A program made the position numbers and the translations under genes. Positions 18,598 through 26,787 of a DNA stretch of 64,000 nucleotides are shown in pieces. Every line of letters starts with the position of its first letter. Within the stretch, counting starts at the first letter, position 1. The DNA is from an uncultured Bacilli bacterium (GTDB lineage: Bacteria > Bacillota_I > Bacilli_A > RF39 > UBA660). The notes under the pieces were generated by a model. It saw only the letters and a list, made by a program, of their open reading frames with translations, was not told where the DNA came from and searched no databases. The stretch is taken from assembly GCA_910576925.1 (NCBI GenBank), contig CAJTKB010000005.1, positions 1-64,000 of the forward strand, given 5' to 3'.

Positions 18598-19148
18598 ACA
18601 GGTATCACCGTCCCAAAATTAGTATCCATTCCCCCATTTAAGAAATTATTAATAATTACTCGCAAATCTTCATTACTAGTTTGACTAGCATTAAGCCCAC
18701 ATCCAGCAAGTCCATTTATTAGTAATCTAATCTTTCTTTGTAATTCATCATCCTTCTTCTCTTTAAATAAGATATAATATTCAGTATCTACTACATTATT
18801 ATTAATAAAACTATTAGCTTTCTCTATATCTTGAGAAATTAGTTTACGAATAGCAGGAGAGGTTGATTTATTATATTGTAATTGCAACTGTGACATATAA
18901 ACAGATATATCAACAGGTCTATCAGCAACAACAAGCCAAAATTCAAAATCTATCATATTATAAAAGTTCTTCAAGCTAATCAAAACACTACTTTGCATAT
19001 CCTGATCAAGTATAAATATATTACGAGGAGTTATTTTAACACCAGTAACTTTATATTTATCATCCGTTATAATCATTCCATTTTGTATTGCTCTAATAGG
19101 CAACCAATTTTCTGTAAATGGACTTGTATTATTTTTTGTCTTTTTCAT
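18594..19148 (-). CDS. VirB4 N-terminal domain encoded as a separate protein
   Basis: 184 residues from the ATG at 19146-19148. The opening (MKKTKN, then ENWLPIRAIQNGMI and KYKVTGVKITPRNIF) matches the N-terminus of Gram-positive VirB4/TrsE/TraE proteins, which normally continue into the ATPase. The reading frame stops with TGA four bases into the ATPase gene. An earlier TTG at 19214 gives a longer frame but has no ribosome site and would overlap the PrgI-like gene by 86 bases. A GGTTGGTG site precedes the chosen ATG. Confidence 0.75.
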   Translation of the reverse strand: MKKTKNNTSPFTENWLPIRAIQNGMIITDDKYKVTGVKITPRNIFILDQDMQSSVLISLKNFYNMIDFEFWLVVADRPVDISVYMSQLQLQYNKSTSPAIRKLISQDIEKANSFINNNVVDTEYYILFKEKKDDELQRKIRLLINGLAGCGLNASQTSNEDLRVIINNFLNGGMDTNFGTVIPV

Positions 19149-19446
19149 CGCTAATTGCACACCAACCTTTCCATATATATCTTTGTCTATGGGAAAAAAA
19201 TTCAACTGCCTCAATAATTATTACCAGCATATTATGATAATTTGGCACTGGTATTACCAAACAACAACAAACAATAGCAGGACTTAGGGCAAATACTACT
19301 AGCCCTGTAGAAGTAAGTGGCACAAGTAACATAAATAATACAGTTAAGCTTACTCCTGAACCTAAAATTATCAAATCGATTGTTCTAAAAAGTCCAAAGA
19401 TAAGTTCTCCTTTTTTTGTATTAGCAGGTATTAAATATTGATTCAT
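19129..19446 (-). CDS. PrgI/VirB3-like T4SS membrane protein
   Basis: 105 residues with two adjacent hydrophobic segments (about 26-68) between an N-terminal YLIPANTKKGE block and a C-terminal RQRYIWKGW block. This is the layout of the PrgI family, the VirB3 counterpart in Gram-positive conjugation systems, which sits at the inner membrane with VirB4 and VirB6. Its gene lies directly between the VirB6-like and VirB4 genes, the conserved order, and overlaps the VirB4 N-terminal gene by 20 bases. The start has a GGGTGTGA site. Confidence 0.8.
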   Translation of the reverse strand: MNQYLIPANTKKGELIFGLFRTIDLIILGSGVSLTVLFMLLVPLTSTGLVVFALSPAIVCCCLVIPVPNYHNMLVIIIEAVEFFSHRQRYIWKGWCAISDEKDKK

Positions 19447-19475
19447 TATATATCACACCCTTTTTTATTCTATAT

Positions 19476-21563
19476 CTATTTATTATTCTTTTGTTGAGAA
19501 AATCTATCATTTTGTTCATTCATAGAATTTCTTCTCTTAGTAGCAGCAAGTCTAGTCTGCATAGTATCAATAGTCTTATTAACACTATCTCTATCATCAA
19601 TTTTAGTAACTCCACCGAATTTAGTAGAACCCTTCATCTCTGCATCACGAATAAGATCCTTTAATACACTATCATCATAATGTCCTGCAACTACTTCTCT
19701 TAGATAAAAATCTTCATTATTTTTAAGTAAAAATCCTTTTTGCATCTCTGCTTGTTGAACAGTAATAGTTTGATTATGCCCAGTATTATCTACAAAGCTA
19801 ACAACATCACTACCTGCAGCTTTTGCCTGTTCAATTGCAGCAATAAATGATTTATAATTTGCTCTAATTGCATTACCAGCATCATCAGTTATACCAGTAT
19901 CTCCATATGTCCAATCTTGTTTAACCATTTCTCCAGACATACGAGATTTAACAGCTTCCAAAGCAGCCTTATGAGCTTCCATACCAGCAATTTCTCTTTT
20001 TAGAATTTCGGCCTGTGATTCACCAAATAAATCACGAGATAAACTAGAGCCTAATCTACCAAGACCAGTAGAACCAGCATGCCCCATTGCAAGCTGAGTA
20101 GCATTTCTTTGATTTATTGCATTAATTGTCGCTCTACTTTGATGATCTTTAGCACCAGAGGCTGAAACAAGGCCAGTTCCCACACCAGATACTGTACCAG
20201 TTGCTGCAGACATTACTGCTCTTATTCCACTAGTACTAGATCTAAGACTATTAGCAATTCTTCTTCCTACATTTTTAATATGTTGTCCATCATTTTCTTC
20301 AATCAATCTCTCAGTTTCAGCATTTCTAGTAGCAGTTGCTGCTCTACTTGCTTTAAATGAAGCTGCCGCCATACCAGGCATACGCATAGCAATTGATCCA
20401 ACAGCCATCATCTTACCAATACCACTAAAGAATCCTCCAGTATATTTCATACCCATAGATTCAACTACAAACTTTGGAAATTCCTTTGCGAAAAAGAATA
20501 GAGCTATAATTATGATTACATATGTAAATTTACCAACCATACCAGAAGAAACTGATATAATAATTCCATTAGTTACAAATTCATCTAATAAGAATATAAT
20601 GAAAAATACAACTATAAGTCTTAAGAACAAATCAATAAATGTCTTACTAACAGTTTTTCCCCAAGTATTTAATGAATTATTATCATTTTTAAAATCTACA
20701 CTTCCTATAATTGGTACAGGAGCTATTAATCTTAAAATAGCAAGTTTTAAGGCACGTATAGCAACATCTAATGTAAAACCTATCATAATTATTATCATAA
20801 TTATAGCAGATACAGTTGATAAAATATATGTATAATTAAATAAATAACCATCATCACAATGTTCTGTTACTAAATTAAGTATTTCAGTTGTATCATTAGT
20901 AGTAAGATATGTATTAATATAACTATCATATTTACTATCAGAACACATTCTATTATTACCACCAAAATCAGTTGCATTTTCTTTTCCATGGGCCATATTT
21001 ACAGTTATAAAACTCTTTAACACAACAGCTGCTAAATTATTACCCGCATCTTTCATAGACTCATTACTAGCTAAATCAGATCTTACACTTTCACCATTTC
21101 CAAGTACAAGTTTGGCAAGAGTATTGTCAGAAAGTATTCTATTTTGAAGTTCATATAAAGTTCCAAATAATATACCATTATTATTAAGTTGCGCTTCATA
21201 ACTACCATCAGCAATATCAGTATCTGGAATATTTAAAGGAACAATCATTATAAGAAGAATTAAAGCTATAATGATTTTAGAAACAAGTTTACCTGCACCA
21301 CTTTTATTATCTGTTATTTTATCTGGATTTACTATACCACTTATTAAAGTAACTGCAAGTCTAAAAACTATAGCAATTCCTAATATTAGTTGTATTCTAC
21401 TAAACAATACTTTTATTGTTTCTCCACTGATTAAAGAAGAACTAGCAACATTGAAAAATATTTGATAAATAAAGCTTATTAGAGAATAAACAACTTTATC
21501 AATCGCTGCAAAAAGTTCTAAAAATAAACTTCTAAACCATGAATATTTAGTACTATCAGACAT
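19476..21563 (-). CDS. VirB6/TrbL-like polytopic channel protein
   Basis: 695 residues. The N-terminal half is membrane-embedded: a segment at about 28-75, another at 88-108, a large extracellular loop with two cysteines (NRMCSDS and TEHCDDG, about 205-240), and further segments to about 370. The C-terminal 320 residues are cytoplasmic, Ala/Arg/Gln-rich and partly coiled-coil. This is the shape of VirB6/TrbL proteins that form the inner-membrane part of the translocation channel. It precedes PrgI-VirB4 as in Gram-positive conjugation loci. An AAGGAGGTG site marks the start. Confidence 0.8.
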   Translation of the reverse strand: MSDSTKYSWFRSLFLELFAAIDKVVYSLISFIYQIFFNVASSSLISGETIKVLFSRIQLILGIAIVFRLAVTLISGIVNPDKITDNKSGAGKLVSKIIIALILLIMIVPLNIPDTDIADGSYEAQLNNNGILFGTLYELQNRILSDNTLAKLVLGNGESVRSDLASNESMKDAGNNLAAVVLKSFITVNMAHGKENATDFGGNNRMCSDSKYDSYINTYLTTNDTTEILNLVTEHCDDGYLFNYTYILSTVSAIIMIIIMIGFTLDVAIRALKLAILRLIAPVPIIGSVDFKNDNNSLNTWGKTVSKTFIDLFLRLIVVFFIIFLLDEFVTNGIIISVSSGMVGKFTYVIIIIALFFFAKEFPKFVVESMGMKYTGGFFSGIGKMMAVGSIAMRMPGMAAASFKASRAATATRNAETERLIEENDGQHIKNVGRRIANSLRSSTSGIRAVMSAATGTVSGVGTGLVSASGAKDHQSRATINAINQRNATQLAMGHAGSTGLGRLGSSLSRDLFGESQAEILKREIAGMEAHKAALEAVKSRMSGEMVKQDWTYGDTGITDDAGNAIRANYKSFIAAIEQAKAAGSDVVSFVDNTGHNQTITVQQAEMQKGFLLKNNEDFYLREVVAGHYDDSVLKDLIRDAEMKGSTKFGGVTKIDDRDSVNKTIDTMQTRLAATKRRNSMNEQNDRFSQQKNNK

Positions 21564-21583
21564 AACCCCACCTCCTTATATAC

Positions 21584-22390
21584 TTACTTTATACCACAAA
21601 CTTGATCACCACTAGTGCCAAATACTAAATTAAGTATTAAATTAGCAAATAATGGTAAGAAAAATAATCCAATAGCACACAAAAGTCTAATTCCAAACTT
21701 TTTCTGCACTTTTTTCATATTTTCATCATCATTAGAAAGAATTGATTTAGTAAAATCAATTGAACCTAAAAGTATCACTAAAATAGGACCTAATATTTTA
21801 ATATAATTAAATAATTTTTGTAAAAATTCAACTACACTATTTCCAAGAACTTGATCACAAGAAACAACTGGATCTCTTGAAATATCTAATCCACCAGATA
21901 AATTCCCAGAATTATTATTGTTAGAATCATTTCCATTAACAGTTACATAAGCACTATTATTAATACTATTAAGCTCAACTACTTCATGTCCACTTTTTCC
22001 AGGAGTTAAAGATTCAGCCTTATCAGTCATATCAGCTTTATTATAAAAGGCATATACTCTAAAAGTATTAGGTATAAAACCCCAATTTACATTATAAAAA
22101 ACTAGAGCATAATTTGGGCATACTTCACTAGTCTTCTGCCCTTTAGCTCGACTTTTATCAAAATTTAATACTTTTTCTCCATTAGTTACAGCCTTACCTT
22201 TATAGTAAGTAATAGTTCCTCGAGCTATAGAATAATTATCATAAATATCAAACTCATATTTAGTACCACCATCACTACTTGCATATGAACAAGTAGCTAA
22301 CTTATTTTTTGCATAGGTACTAATTGGAAAAAATAATATAAATAAAGCAATAAATATATATATAATTTTTCTACAAATAAATTTATTCAT
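21584..22390 (-). CDS. VirB2-like two-segment protein fused to an extracellular domain
   Basis: 268 residues. A signal peptide ends near ISTYAKN. An extracellular beta-rich domain (about 28-150) has a cysteine pair (ATCSYA and SEVCPNY), then a Ser/Asn linker. The C-terminal 90 residues hold two membrane segments around a charged loop (LGSIDFTKSILSNDDEN). Cysteines lie just outside both segments (SCDQVLG and DQVCGIK). This unit is shared with the genes at 22483 and 45061 and resembles TrbC/VirB2-type pilins. A fused ectodomain is not usual for VirB2. Confidence 0.7.
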   Translation of the reverse strand: MNKFICRKIIYIFIALFILFFPISTYAKNKLATCSYASSDGGTKYEFDIYDNYSIARGTITYYKGKAVTNGEKVLNFDKSRAKGQKTSEVCPNYALVFYNVNWGFIPNTFRVYAFYNKADMTDKAESLTPGKSGHEVVELNSINNSAYVTVNGNDSNNNNSGNLSGGLDISRDPVVSCDQVLGNSVVEFLQKLFNYIKILGPILVILLGSIDFTKSILSNDDENMKKVQKKFGIRLLCAIGLFFLPLFANLILNLVFGTSGDQVCGIK

Positions 22391-22435
22391 CAGTACTCAC
22401 CCCAATTTAGGCAATATCAAATTTATTATATCAGA

Positions 22436-22470
22436 CAAAAATAAAAATAGCAATTACAATTACTATTTTC
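22436..22470 (-). terminator. Internal terminator after the VirB2-like gene
   Basis: A 7-bp AAAATAG/CTATTTT stem (22443-22469) is followed on the minus strand by TTTATTTTTG. It lies in a 92-base gap between two genes of the same cluster. Partial termination after a pilin gene would raise its expression over that of downstream genes. Confidence 0.5.
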
Positions 22471-22482
22471 TATATATTATTT

Positions 22483-22830
22483 CTATTCATCAGCTCTGCC
22501 CCAACAAGTAGCCCAACTTTCAGCATTTCCTACATCATCACTATCACTATAATTAGCAACTATATTAAATACTAAAGAAACAATTGTTGTCATAAAGAAA
22601 ATAACAACAGCATATAAAATTCTCTTTATTAATCTACTTTGAGCAGCTTTTACTTCCTTATCTTCACTTGATAAAACAGCCTTACCTAAATCAATAGTAC
22701 CTAATAAAAGCAAAATTATTGGAATACCCATTTGAATCAATGGAAAAACTCCAAGTTTAATAACTCTAATAATAGGTAAAATATCCTTACACATATCAGC
22801 TTTTGCTGCTATTAGCATTAAACCATTCAT
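22483..22830 (-). CDS. Small VirB2/TrbC-like two-segment protein (candidate T4SS pilin)
   Basis: 115 residues from the ATG at 22828-22830, which has an AAGGAGAGA site; an earlier TTG-type start at 22863 lacks one. Two membrane segments (about 30-47 and 72-96) flank a charged loop (LGTIDLGKAVLSSEDKE). An N-terminal cysteine (DMCKD) and a C-terminal cysteine (WATCWGR) lie on the outer face. The unit recurs in two larger proteins of the window. Size, topology and position before the VirB6-like gene fit VirB2, but sequence identity to known pilins cannot be judged here. Confidence 0.7.
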   Translation of the reverse strand: MNGLMLIAAKADMCKDILPIIRVIKLGVFPLIQMGIPIILLLLGTIDLGKAVLSSEDKEVKAAQSRLIKRILYAVVIFFMTTIVSLVFNIVANYSDSDDVGNAESWATCWGRADE

Positions 22831-22893
22831 TAATATCTCTCCTTCACTAATATTATGATACAAAATATAACACTTTTTGTCAATTATTATACG

Positions 22894-23868
22894 TTAAATT
22901 TTGAATAAACCAAATAATTTCTCAGTTTTTTGTTCTCCCTTAGTACCCAGTAATCCTAACTTTTGAACTAAATTTGCAATATAGTCACTCTTTCTTCTTT
23001 CATCTATTGGTGGTAATGTAAAAAATACTCTTGTATTTGATTCATATTCAAACTGCTCTACATCTTTACTAGAAAGAATACACTTGTTAAGGATTATTTT
23101 CTCCCCCTCTAATGACTTAAATAATTTATTATTAATTCTCATAAGTTTATTAAGCATAATAGTACTAGGTTCTAATAAATAAAGTACATCTGTACAATTT
23201 GAGTAATCTTTTAAATCATTAAGATCAACTAAAATAATCTTAGCTTCTAACTTTTCTATTGTCGACTTTAAACTATCTTTATTAGTAGTAATACATCTTT
23301 CAACATTAAAATATTCTAAATCATGCCTACTTATTTCAATAGCATATACTAAATCCCCATATGTTTTCTCTAATTCCTTCTTTAGCATATATACAAGTGT
23401 TGTTGCACCAGCATGACTTGATAAGTTTTTAATACCAACTACCACTTTACCAGAATTAGCATCAGCACAAACAGGCGTAGGAACTGGTTCCATTTCCTTG
23501 ACATATGCCACATCAGCCTCTGAATTATCATGAGTAAGTAAATACTGAACTCCTTTAATATTATTAGTAAAATTATAAATTCTAAAACTAACTAATTTAG
23601 ATAAATAAGTAGAACTAGATACTTCTGGTATATTAGGCAAAAAAAAGATTATTTTACTTGCAACTAATCCCATAGATAATTTCTGAATATTAGAAATATT
23701 TAAATAATCTTTTACTGCTGTAATATCAAGTATCATCTTATTAAAATAGAAATTCTTAAAAGTATTAACAATTTCATCAGCCGAAAAAACACCATTCATA
23801 CTTTTAATTACATCAATATCTAAATTAGAAAGTTCATTTTGTCTTTCATTTGTAACAATTACATTCAT
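22894..23868 (-). CDS. TadZ/CpaE-like protein with degenerate P-loop
   Basis: 324 residues. An atypical receiver-like N-terminal domain (about 1-125) is followed by a MinD/ParA-like domain. TadZ/CpaE proteins place the Tad machine at a cell pole or site. The deviant Walker A loop reads NLSSHAGATTLV (149-160). The lysines normally found before and after the glycine are absent, so nucleotide binding may be weak or lost, as in other atypical TadZ proteins. The gene lies between the pseudopilin genes and the T4SS genes, at the junction of the two sets. Confidence 0.7.
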   Translation of the reverse strand: MNVIVTNERQNELSNLDIDVIKSMNGVFSADEIVNTFKNFYFNKMILDITAVKDYLNISNIQKLSMGLVASKIIFFLPNIPEVSSSTYLSKLVSFRIYNFTNNIKGVQYLLTHDNSEADVAYVKEMEPVPTPVCADANSGKVVVGIKNLSSHAGATTLVYMLKKELEKTYGDLVYAIEISRHDLEYFNVERCITTNKDSLKSTIEKLEAKIILVDLNDLKDYSNCTDVLYLLEPSTIMLNKLMRINNKLFKSLEGEKIILNKCILSSKDVEQFEYESNTRVFFTLPPIDERRKSDYIANLVQKLGLLGTKGEQKTEKLFGLFKI

Positions 23869-23874
23869 AAACTA

Positions 23875-24357
23875 TCACCTTTTAAGAACTCTTATTTCTT
23901 TAGTAGAACCAGTTACTGAAAACTGATTAATATGTGGAAACAAAAGATTAAATATTGGAATATCTATACTAACAAATGTTTTCACATCTATATAAGTAGT
24001 TTTATACTCACTAACATTAGTACCATTAGAATCACCACTCATAGTATTATCACTACTAGATTTATGTTCTTTATAACACCAACCAATATTGTTACTATCT
24101 CTATCATATCCACTATTACCACAAGTATTAGTATAATTACTAGAAGCACTATAGCCAATAGATTTAGCATATTCTCTAATTTCTTCCTGTGCATCATCTG
24201 TAATTACATTATTATGCTTTTCAAGTACATTTATAGTTTTATTTTTCATCTTAAAAGCTTTATTATAGTTAGTATTAAAAGCAAGAAAACCACTTATAAG
24301 AATTATTACAAAAAATACAAAGCTTACAATCCAAATACTACCTAAAGACTCTCGCAT
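23875..24357 (-). CDS. TadE/TadF-like pseudopilin 1
   Basis: 160 residues with a single N-terminal membrane segment that starts at residue 8 after MRESLGS, then a helical stretch (YNKAFKMKNKTINVLEK) and an extracellular domain. Shared with the next gene: an N-terminal MR-E/D start, a helix followed by SIGYSA, a cysteine pair (TCGNSG ... IGWCYK), and a C-terminal IPIFN...F...TGSTKEI block. This is the plan of TadE-like minor pilins. AAGGAGG ribosome site. Six bases separate it from the TadZ-like gene. Confidence 0.7.
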   Translation of the reverse strand: MRESLGSIWIVSFVFFVIILISGFLAFNTNYNKAFKMKNKTINVLEKHNNVITDDAQEEIREYAKSIGYSASSNYTNTCGNSGYDRDSNNIGWCYKEHKSSSDNTMSGDSNGTNVSEYKTTYIDVKTFVSIDIPIFNLLFPHINQFSVTGSTKEIRVLKR

Positions 24358-24376
24358 CTAATACCTCCTTAAATTA

Positions 24377-24850
24377 TTAATCCATAATAGGAATTTGACT
24401 AGTAGTTCCAGACATCCAGAAAAATTTAAATCTACTTAACATCTGTTTAATTACTGGAATATTTAAATTAACAAACACTACTATATCAACAGTAAACTTC
24501 TTAATTGGTAATTCACCTAATTCAGAACTTGATACTACTGGTGCATTTTTCTTATAACACCATCCTATAGGTTCACCATTATATGTTGGACAAGTATAGC
24601 CTTCTGCTTCAGCTTTTCCTAAAGCATCTTGACCAGCTCTATATCCAACAGACCTAGAATATCTATAAGTTGCCTCTAGCATATCATTATAACTAGTATT
24701 TCCCTCATATTTTTCTAAATATGATAAAACGTTATTCTTAACTCTATATGCTTTTGTATAATTGATAGCTAGCGAAATAAATCCGCTAACTAACATTATA
24801 AAGAAAAAAAGCAAGGTTAAATTTAAATAAGTACCTTTGGCATCTCTCAT
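24377..24850 (-). CDS. TadE/TadF-like pseudopilin 2
   Basis: 157 residues, a paralogue of the downstream neighbour. One N-terminal membrane segment (about 9-30) starts after MRDAKGT. The extracellular part has SVGYRAGQ, a cysteine pair (YTCPTY ... IGWCYK) and a C-terminal IPVIKQ...F...SGTTSQI block. The pair probably forms minor pilin subunits of the Tad-type fibre. It lies 12 bases after the 52-residue Flp-like gene. Confidence 0.7.
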   Translation of the reverse strand: MRDAKGTYLNLTLLFFFIMLVSGFISLAINYTKAYRVKNNVLSYLEKYEGNTSYNDMLEATYRYSRSVGYRAGQDALGKAEAEGYTCPTYNGEPIGWCYKKNAPVVSSSELGELPIKKFTVDIVVFVNLNIPVIKQMLSRFKFFWMSGTTSQIPIMD

Positions 24851-24862
24851 AAAACCACCTCA

Positions 24863-25021
24863 CTATGGTTCAGTATAACTATTATTGCTAGTAACATCCC
24901 ACTGATTATTAATACTGTCCTTAATTCTTGGCCAAAGAATCACTGAAAAGAATACAGAAATAGCAGTAATAGCAATAATTGTAACTACTGTCATATTTAA
25001 CTCTCCTGAAGCTTCTTTCAT
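24863..25021 (-). CDS. 52-residue Flp-like small pilin
   Basis: A small gene starting at the ATG in 25019-25021, with an AAAGGAGAG site seven to nine bases upstream, and ending in TAG at 24863. The protein starts MKEASGELNMTVV and has one hydrophobic segment (about 11-31), then a short polar tail ending NNSYTEP. Size, the short charged leader with a Gly-Glu pair before the segment, and its place between TadC and the TadE-like genes fit the major Flp/type IVb pilin. The Glu is at +1 after the Gly, not at +5 as in standard prepilin sites, so processing is uncertain. Confidence 0.6.
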   Translation of the reverse strand: MKEASGELNMTVVTIIAITAISVFFSVILWPRIKDSINNQWDVTSNNSYTEP

Positions 25022-25085
25022 GAATCATCTCTCCTTTCATACCTTACATTTAAATAATATCATATATTTTTTTTTATTGCAATAA

Positions 25086-25877
25086 CTACATTGCAGAACC
25101 AAACATTCCCATCATAGCAATTAAAAGTATTAGCATAACAAATACACCAGTACAAACAAGCATTACCATAGTTTGACTTTCCATTTTTTCAAGACGCTCT
25201 TTATATTTTGTTTCTCTGGCTTTTTGTTGAAGTGAAGAAACACTTCTTGAAAACATCATAAGACGTTCCTGTTTTCTCTCTTGAGAACCAATTCCTAAAC
25301 GATATAAAAGTCTCATCATACGCATAGAGTCACGTACTGGATATGTATTTGCAAACTCCATATACGGATCAACTGAAGCATCTCCTGAATTAATTCTATC
25401 AACCATCTTTTTTAATCCTGGTTGAAATATTTCTGGAGCATCTTCTATTGATTTACCAATTGCAACAGGAACTGTATAATGTTGTACAAGTATTTCCAAA
25501 CTCTTTAAATAGTATGGCAACATTATATCGATTTCATGCAAATGTCTTTTATAATAACTCTTTAAATTCATATAATTGGATTTAAAGACAAAATATGCAA
25601 CAACAAAGCAAACAACAATATTTAACATACTAAAACTATTTAAGAATAAAACCATCATAGCAGCACCACCAATAGCAGCAGTACTTATTCTCTTTTGAAA
25701 TAAAACATCTGGATCAGCCTTAGTACCATACTTCATATAAACTAAAAACTCATAATCATCTTCTCTTAAATTCTTTAAAAGTTTTTCATTATCCTTAGCA
25801 AATTTTTTAGTATTAATTGTATTATTATAAACAAGTACACCTAATATTAATGCACCAAATATAAATATCTCAAACAT
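25086..25877 (-). CDS. tadC: TadC-like inner-membrane platform protein
   Basis: 263 residues, T2SSF/GspF-type. One N-terminal segment (about 2-17), one or two segments near 68-97, the conserved cytoplasmic helical domain with LEILVQHYTVPVAIGKSIED and LLYRLGIGSQERKQ, and a C-terminal segment (about 238-260). With TadB it forms the platform on which the TadA ATPase acts. Its start ATG overlaps the TadB stop codon by one base (TAATG). Confidence 0.85.
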   Translation of the reverse strand: MFEIFIFGALILGVLVYNNTINTKKFAKDNEKLLKNLREDDYEFLVYMKYGTKADPDVLFQKRISTAAIGGAAMMVLFLNSFSMLNIVVCFVVAYFVFKSNYMNLKSYYKRHLHEIDIMLPYYLKSLEILVQHYTVPVAIGKSIEDAPEIFQPGLKKMVDRINSGDASVDPYMEFANTYPVRDSMRMMRLLYRLGIGSQERKQERLMMFSRSVSSLQQKARETKYKERLEKMESQTMVMLVCTGVFVMLILLIAMMGMFGSAM

Positions 25878-26779
25878 TATTCAGCACCTACATTCTCATT
25901 ATAATATTTTTCACCCTTTAACAAGAAACCTGAATTAACAAGTATAATTGCATGTAAGAATAATTGTATATACCATTTTTCTAAAAGAATAATATAACTT
26001 TCTTTTCCAAGTAAGTATTGAACAAGAAGTGTAAGAATATAAAGCATAACTCCAAATTGCAAAAACTTTCTATGAAATGTTTGTCTATCAATTCTATCTC
26101 TATACACTCCTTCAACAAGAGTATCTATATCAAGTTGCATTTGTTCCAAACTATCTGCTGTATTTCTTGCACCTTCTTTAGTAATTTGCAAGAATAATTG
26201 ATGCATATTTTTCACAATATAGTATGGATATAATTGATTAAAATATGCAAGAGACTCATCAATACTACCATTTTTATAAGCAAGTTCTATCATTCTATCA
26301 ACATCTCCTGCTACAGGATCTTCCAAAAGTCCAGATTCCCTAACTCCTTCAAGTGATTTAACAAATGATTGAGTTGTAGCAAATTCCATAATAGTATTAC
26401 TAGTATATACTTGTACTTGTTCGAAAATAAACTCACTATACACTCTATTACATCTTAAAAACGAAATATAAGGAACTATCATTACTCCAAAAATTACATA
26501 TAAAATAGCTATAATTAAATTATAAAAATATAAATATGCAATAAGTCCTAAAAATCCACCAATCAAAACAGCTTGTATAACATATTGTCTAGCAGTATAT
26601 TCTTGACCTAATTGTTTAGTTTTTTCACGAACTTTTTTATATGAATAAGGAGCAAATTTATCATACAAAACAGTTACCTGATCATTTATAAAGTGCACAG
26701 CATTTTTACCATTATAGCCACGATATAAGATAACTAAAATAGCAATTACTAATACTATAAATAATTCCATAAACTTCAC
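25877..26779 (-). CDS. tadB: TadB-like inner-membrane platform protein
   Basis: 300 residues, T2SSF-type. N-terminal membrane segment (about 3-19), a pair near 68-105, the cytoplasmic domain with YTSNTIMEFATTQSFVKSLEGV and LFLQITKEGARNTADSLEQM, and C-terminal segments (about 248-290). Partner of TadC. It starts eight bases after the ATPase gene, the usual tadA-tadB-tadC order. Confidence 0.85.
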   Translation of the reverse strand: MKFMELFIVLVIAILVILYRGYNGKNAVHFINDQVTVLYDKFAPYSYKKVREKTKQLGQEYTARQYVIQAVLIGGFLGLIAYLYFYNLIIAILYVIFGVMIVPYISFLRCNRVYSEFIFEQVQVYTSNTIMEFATTQSFVKSLEGVRESGLLEDPVAGDVDRMIELAYKNGSIDESLAYFNQLYPYYIVKNMHQLFLQITKEGARNTADSLEQMQLDIDTLVEGVYRDRIDRQTFHRKFLQFGVMLYILTLLVQYLLGKESYIILLEKWYIQLFLHAIILVNSGFLLKGEKYYNENVGAE

Positions 26780-26787
26780 TCCTTTAT

